64,000 nucleotides of DNA from Cryphonectria parasitica EP155 (lineage: Eukaryota > Ascomycota > Sordariomycetes > Diaporthales > Cryphonectriaceae), in the NCBI RefSeq assembly GCF_011745365.1, contig NW_024468914.1:1696001-1760000 (forward strand), in the 5' to 3' direction. Numbering within the stretch: position 1 is the stretch's first letter; the number at the start of each line of letters is the position of its first letter. Of the stretch, positions 59,063 to 64,000 are shown one piece after another. The notes below the pieces were generated by a model, which made no database searches, had not been told where the DNA came from, and saw nothing but the letters and a program-made list of their open reading frames with translations. The translations under genes and the position numbers were made by a program.

Positions 59063-62000
59063 GTGCTAGTTTTCCTTTTCCAATATTCAGCTACCTTTTT
59101 CTGAGTATTTTTAACATTTTTCTGCAGTTCTTATGAATTTTCGCTTGCTAGATAACCTTTCCACTTAACGAGATATTCCCTTATATTATCTATGCTTCTG
59201 TGCTTAAGAATCTTCTTTACTTCATACTCTGATTCATTGTTTTCCACTTCCGCTATATTATCTATTAGTATTTCCTATACTGCTAATTCCAGCAATGAAA
59301 CATAGAAAACTGAATATATTCTTATTCTATAAGATAATACTAACTCATAATTAATTAGAGAAATCTGCTGCAAGATTTTGAATGATTCTAACTTCTTGTA
59401 GTTGAGTTTGTTGCTAAGTCTGATTGTTTTGATATTTTTCCGAAGTAGATAGATCTTATCTCCCTTCTGTAGAATTGATTCCTCAATTCTTTTGGAGTTT
59501 GCATACTGTATTATTCATTCTTGAACAAATTATAATTCTGATTGGAGTTCTTTCTGAACTTTCTTAATCTTTCTAACTCTTTTATTTGCAGCTTCTGCAT
59601 CTGCTTCCAATAATGCTTCATAATAAGCTATTGGATTATATTTATAAAGTATAAAGAATAGTAATTGCTTTATTATACTTATATCTGCGCTATTATAAGT
59701 GAATTGTATAAGAAGCAATAGATCAATCTAGTTATTCTGTTTCTAATTGATATAGTATTATAGATACTATTTAACAATCTAATTCATTCTTTTCATTTGT
59801 TTATCTATTTGCAGATAGAATGCTATAAATATTCTGTAATATATTTCGAGCTGTTTTATAAGCAAAGTTCAAAACTTTGAATTAAACTTTCTATTTCTAT
59901 CGAAGATTACTTCTTCTAGCATACTATGATTAGCAATAATCATTCTGAGAAATGCATATATAAGTTTCTCTGCTATATTGCTTTCCTTATAGAAGAAAAA
60001 ATAAGCATACTTGCTCAGTTTGCAAACTATTACTAGAATGCTATTATATTGCATCTTAGTTAAGAGTTTTCATAAGAGAAGTAGCTTGATAATAAAGTTT
60101 AAACTAATGAATTGCTAAACAGTTATAGATACTAATAAGGAATGCAGTAGTCTATAAAGCTTATATCTTTCTATCTTATTCTTTTTGTAGCTATTGTATT
60201 ATTATAAGATATTCTCAATTCTTTTTCTAAAATCTAGTAGATTTCAGTATTTCTTAATACATTCATAGATTATTCTAACTCTCTAATATTCATATGCTAG
60301 TATACTATATATATTCTTGATATAGTTGTTTTGTTCATCTGAAGTTATTAATTCTGAATCCCTTTCTGAGGATTCGATTCTGAGAGCAGCATTCAGTTCT
60401 CTATATATATTAATAAGATTTCCTAATTCATCCTGAATAAAGATATTCTGTATATCTAAGGAATCTGCATCTCGATAGTTTGATCTTCTGCTGAAAGTAT
60501 TTGCTTATTCATTCTTTAAGCTTTTGCAGTATATAATCTTGAAATCAAACTATAAGAGGAATTCTGCTCATCTAACTTATTGTTTGTTCAAAACCTTGAT
60601 TATTATGAATGTAGTTAGATTCTTGTGATCAGAATAAATTACAATCAAGTGCTATGCGCTAATAAGATAGTGCTGCCACTTCTTAAAAGCTTTTACTATT
60701 ATTATAAGTTCCTAATCAGGGATTCTATAGTTGATTTCCAAGCTATTCAACTTCTTCGAGAAGTTGCTTACAATCCTCAGATATCCTTAGTTATCTCGCT
60801 AACCAAGTTGTTCTCCAAGTGTATATTCCAATATATTAGTTTCAACTTCAAAAAGCTTATAGAGATCTGCTTTATACAGAATTAATTCTGAGATAATATA
60901 TTTAATAATCTTATCAAAAGCTTCTTATGCCTTAAGAATTCATTTGAAGAGCTGCTTCTTTTTGGTAAGATTTGTAAGAGGATATGCAATTCAGCTGTAG
61001 TTCTTAATAAACTGCTTGTAGAAATTGATATATCCAAGGAAAGACTTAACATCTCTAATATTTCTGGGAACTAGCTAATTCCTAACAGCTTCTATCTTAT
61101 TTTTCTGTAACTTAATACATTCTAGCTTGATTGTGAATCCGAGATAGTCAACTTTTTGTATATAAAAGTAACTCTTTGCAGATTCTATAAGAAGTTTTGC
61201 ATCTTGAAGTATTTGCAATACTGTTTCTACATGCTTCTTGTATTCTTCCAGTATTTGAAAGTAAATAAGAATATTATTGAGATAAGCAATAATGAACTGA
61301 TTCAGATATTCGCATAGAATGTGATTAATCATTTTCTGAAATGAAGCTGGAGTATTTGTTAAATTAAAGAGCATAATCAAATATTTGTAGTATTCATAGC
61401 ATATTCTGAAAGCAGTTTTCCATTCTTCTCCTTTCTTTACTCTAATTAAGTTGTAAGCTTCTTTCAGATTCAGAACTATAAACTACTATGCTTCTTATAA
61501 TCTATCTTATAATTCCTTGATGAATAGTAATAAGTATTAGTTTTTAATTATAATATTATTAAGTTGCTTGTAGTTAATATATAGCTTAAGCTTGCTATTC
61601 TTCTTAGATATGAATAGAATGGAGTATTCTGCTGATAATCGCAATAATTGTATATATCCCTTCTTAAAGTTCTCATTGAGATACTCCTTAAGTGCCTCTA
61701 GTTATGCTTTATCTAGTTTATAAATGGGAAAGAACTTGGGCTGTTTTCCTTCTTGTAGCAGGATCTTGTAGTTGTATAAGCTGTATTCTGGTAATTCTGT
61801 ATTCAATTCTTTCTGGAATAATTTCTTAAACTTATAGTATTCTTATGATATATTTGCAAGTATTGATTCTGATCTCTATGCTATTTCTGCTATCTGAAGG
61901 AATAGTAAGTACTATTAAGCATGCTTCTTTTCTAATGGCGTTTTCGAGGGCTTTAAGCATTCGCTCCGGGCTGAACTGAGCGCTCGAGAGCTTGATTTCG

Positions 62001-62700
62001 AGGTTTTTCCTGTATGGATTTACAATTCATATTCTGAAGCTTTTCCTTGTTGCTCCGGGGCGGACCAACTTGCTGAAGATTTCGCTTTTGTTATTTTGCT
62101 AATCTATTAGCGCTCTAGTACTATTTGGATTCGCTTATTACTAGATTCTTCTTCTTAAGCTGCTAGCTTTGCTGATTTGGAAATATATATAAAGTTGTTT
62201 GAAGCTTCCTTTCCCGAGTGTTCTTCAATAACTAGCTTCGATTCTGCATTGTTGATTGCAACTATTTCTCTAAATACAGCTTGTTCTCATGAGATCTAGC
62301 CAGTAATTCAATTGATTCAAGGATTGTACTCTTTAAGCTATGGAAGCTTCATAATCAGCTCATGCTATGCTGTATTCATGATATCAAAAGAAGCCCTGAT
62401 TATATATTCTTGAATTAAAATAGATAGATAATCAGTTTTCTTATCGATTACTCCTTGGTTATATGCAACAGATTGTTCTTCTACAGTGCTGAGGATATAT
62501 AAGCGCCTCTTCCATTTCCATTGTAGTTGTACCTAATTAACAATATTTGGAAATATAAAGTTTTCTTAAGCGCTACTATTCAATAATGCACTATATTTAT
62601 ACTCTTGAATATATATATCGAACTTGATATAAGCATAATCTGTCTTGAAAGCTCTATATAGGAACTGTTCCAATCTAATCATCTGCAATTCTTTTACAAG
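59059..62700 (-). pseudogene. Gy1-I pol
   Basis: Reading leftward, the protease box is at 62569-62580 (NSSA). RT is at about 61060-61750 with the open piece 61075-61380 and the box at 61273-61284 (YLNN). RNase H is at about 60560-60950 and integrase at about 59360-60520, with open pieces 59530-59718 and 59869-60054. The chromodomain is at about 59080-59310. Confidence 0.88.
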
Positions 62701-64000
62701 CAATTCTATTCTTTTGAATTTGCTGAAAACTGCTTATTCTTCTAAGCTTGCTTTGCTGCTTCTTAAGCAAGCTTCTTAGCTTGCTTTTGCTTATATTGTT
62801 ATTATTTCTAATCTTTCTTCTGTTGATGCTAATTGCAAATCTTGTTATTAATATAAATTATATAGAATGTTATTTTATACTGCTACTATTTTATTTTCTT
62901 GTTTATGCATTGCATGGAGCAATTGTTTGATAGTTCGATGTATGCATTGTGATGCTATTTATTGAGAATCTTTCTGAAGCGGAGTTCCTATTCTTCAATA
63001 GCTTGAAGAATTTGTTCTAGTTTTCTAATAAGGAACTATTCATATTGTATCTTATCTAAGAAATGTATTCTGCAGCTATAATAGGTGCAGAAGATTCAAG
63101 CTAATTCGTAGTATAAGTTGTAAAGTGAGCTGATTCAAGGGTTCTTATCTTCTTGTATCTTGATGTTTTGCAAGGAGATGCAGGTAAAGAGCTTTTCTAG
63201 CTCTATTCTATAGATAAGATATTTAATCTATATTGTTTTCTTGTTCTATCTAATGCTGAAGGGAAATCTTTCTTTAAGCTTGTTGAGCATGTTGTTTGCA
63301 GGAAGCTTCTGCAAGCTGCTAGATTGTTTGCTCTAGCTTAATTCTTCTGTTGCTTGAGAAGCGTTTTCTATATTGCTTAGATGTTTATACTAGTAGCTAA
63401 GAGAGTATTATCCCTTATTCATATTCTTAGTTATAGTGCTTAGCATAAGCAATGAAGAATGTTAAAGGATATTGTTGCTAAGCTCTTCTTTCAATACTTG
63501 AATACTTTATTTCACAATATTAGAGCAATCTGAGTTGCTACTTGTAAGAGTGCTGAGTATGCATCCTTGCTCTGCTATTGCTATTTATCTGCAGTGCTAA
63601 GATTTCTAAGAGAACTATTCTAAACTTTTCTTGCTTAAGAAATATATTAAGCAGTTATTATTATAGCAGAATATTCAGCTAAAGCTTCTGTAATTAATAG
63701 AGTTCAATACTTGCTTCAAGGGAGTGTTTTTGCTTAGTTGATTGAATTCCTATTGCTAAGCGATATTTATCTAGCATTCTTTCTGAACTGATTGCTATTT
63801 ATTCTTTCAGGATTAATAGCAGTTGCATACAATGTATTCTTGTTTGTTGCAGTTGTAGCAAGTAATACTATTCTTCTTGCTATACTGCTTATTAGCTGCA
63901 TTGAGTTCCATGGAACTAGCATACATAGTGCTGCTCTAAGCTATACTGCTATATCAACTGCTATTCTTATTTTGAAATTTCTTGCTTGTATTAGCTAGAA
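62701..64000 (-). pseudogene. Gy1-I gag (truncated by window)
   Basis: This is a gag frame with the zinc knuckle at 63819-63860 reading CYNCNKQEYIVCNC (the knuckle His replaced by Tyr). The plus-strand open pieces 62748-62930 and 63792-63998 are antisense shadows that recur in other Gy1 copies. Confidence 0.82.

Larger units (their letters stand above)
57850..64000 (-). mobile_element. Gy1 copy I (minus), 5' end outside the window
   Basis: This is the left 6.1 kb of a minus-strand Gy1 element: 3' LTR, antisense gene, pol and most of gag. Compared with copy B about 1.4 kb (the rest of gag and the 5' LTR) is missing beyond position 64000. It is the innermost element of nest 3. Confidence 0.92.

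Noticed and set aside
62748..62930. Leu-rich, membrane-like small frames recurring at 25711-25893, 40535-40723 and 62748-62930, and at 3711-3896, 13657-13911, 26755-27069 and 63792-63998
   Set aside because: They are the antisense of the same gag/nucleocapsid segments in each Gy1 copy; Leu/Ile richness comes from the complement of Lys/Asn/Gln codons.
1..64000. Intact host genes with introns hidden in the AT-rich sequence
   Set aside because: All legible protein similarity belongs to mobile elements or to remnant K, and no stretch shows undamaged codons with plausible splice sites, apart from the damaged antisense gene of Gy2.

Overview
This window reads as a heavily mutated, AT-rich, repeat-only block of a filamentous ascomycete (Pezizomycotina-type) genome. 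The basis is Ty3/gypsy LTR retrotransposons with fungal-type RT, integrase and chromodomains; coding frames broken mostly by TAA/TAG where CAA/CAG is expected; and repeat copies that differ almost only by C:T and G:A transitions, the mark of repeat-induced point mutation (RIP). I see no intact host gene, tRNA, rRNA or CRISPR array. Every coding feature is a pseudogene, and I cannot name the species.

Almost all of the window resolves into insertions within insertions, most of them bounded by perfect 5-bp target site duplications (TSDs). Nest 1 (about 416-33480) has five levels. An old gypsy element (here Gy3) is split in its integrase by a plus-strand Gy1 copy (D, 2401-32140, TSD ctaat). D is split by a minus-strand Gy1 copy (C, 7726-30042, TSD tataa), C by a plus-strand Gy2 copy (A, 13880-28735, TSD tctag), and A by a minus-strand Gy1 copy (B, 20739-28297, TSD aaagc). 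Nest 2 (about 33480-54911) is an unidentified coding remnant (K) split by a minus-strand Gy2 copy (F, 34205-51545, TSD ttata), itself split by a plus-strand Gy1 copy (G, 38161-48204, TSD ctaat), itself split by a non-autonomous LTR element (H, 40664-43298, TSD aataa). Nest 3 (about 55239-64000) is a Gy1 gag remnant (L), cut by Gy1 copy J (from 56829), cut by a second H-type LTR (57752), cut by Gy1 copy I (from 57850), which runs off the right edge. Two copies of a tRNA-like SINE lie at 54918-55232 and 55767-56081.

Gy1 has LTRs of 441-495 bp and a body of about 7.4-7.6 kb with gag, protease, RT, RNase H, integrase and chromodomain. Gy2 has LTRs of 309 bp and a body of exactly 7292 bp in both copies, with a gag carrying several zinc knuckles and a chromodomain-like C-terminus. 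H has 214-bp LTRs, no gag-pol, and four blocks of tandem repeats, one of which is an amplified piece of Gy2 pol.

The most interesting signal is an extra gene on the opposite strand between pol and the 3' LTR in both main families. In Gy1 it encodes a roughly 205-237 aa protein with a Cys-rich N-terminus, a charged helical middle and a conserved acidic/aromatic C-terminus. It converges on pol so closely that the two stop codons overlap by 2 nt in all five copies that retain the junction. In Gy2 a different antisense frame encodes a Ser/Pro/Lys-rich protein with a KKRKR cluster, a possible short intron and a helical C-terminus. Other leads are identical active-site losses in all five Gy1 copies, a possible Tf1-like self-primer, fast-changing repeat-rich U3 regions, and a possibly unrecognised coding remnant in K.
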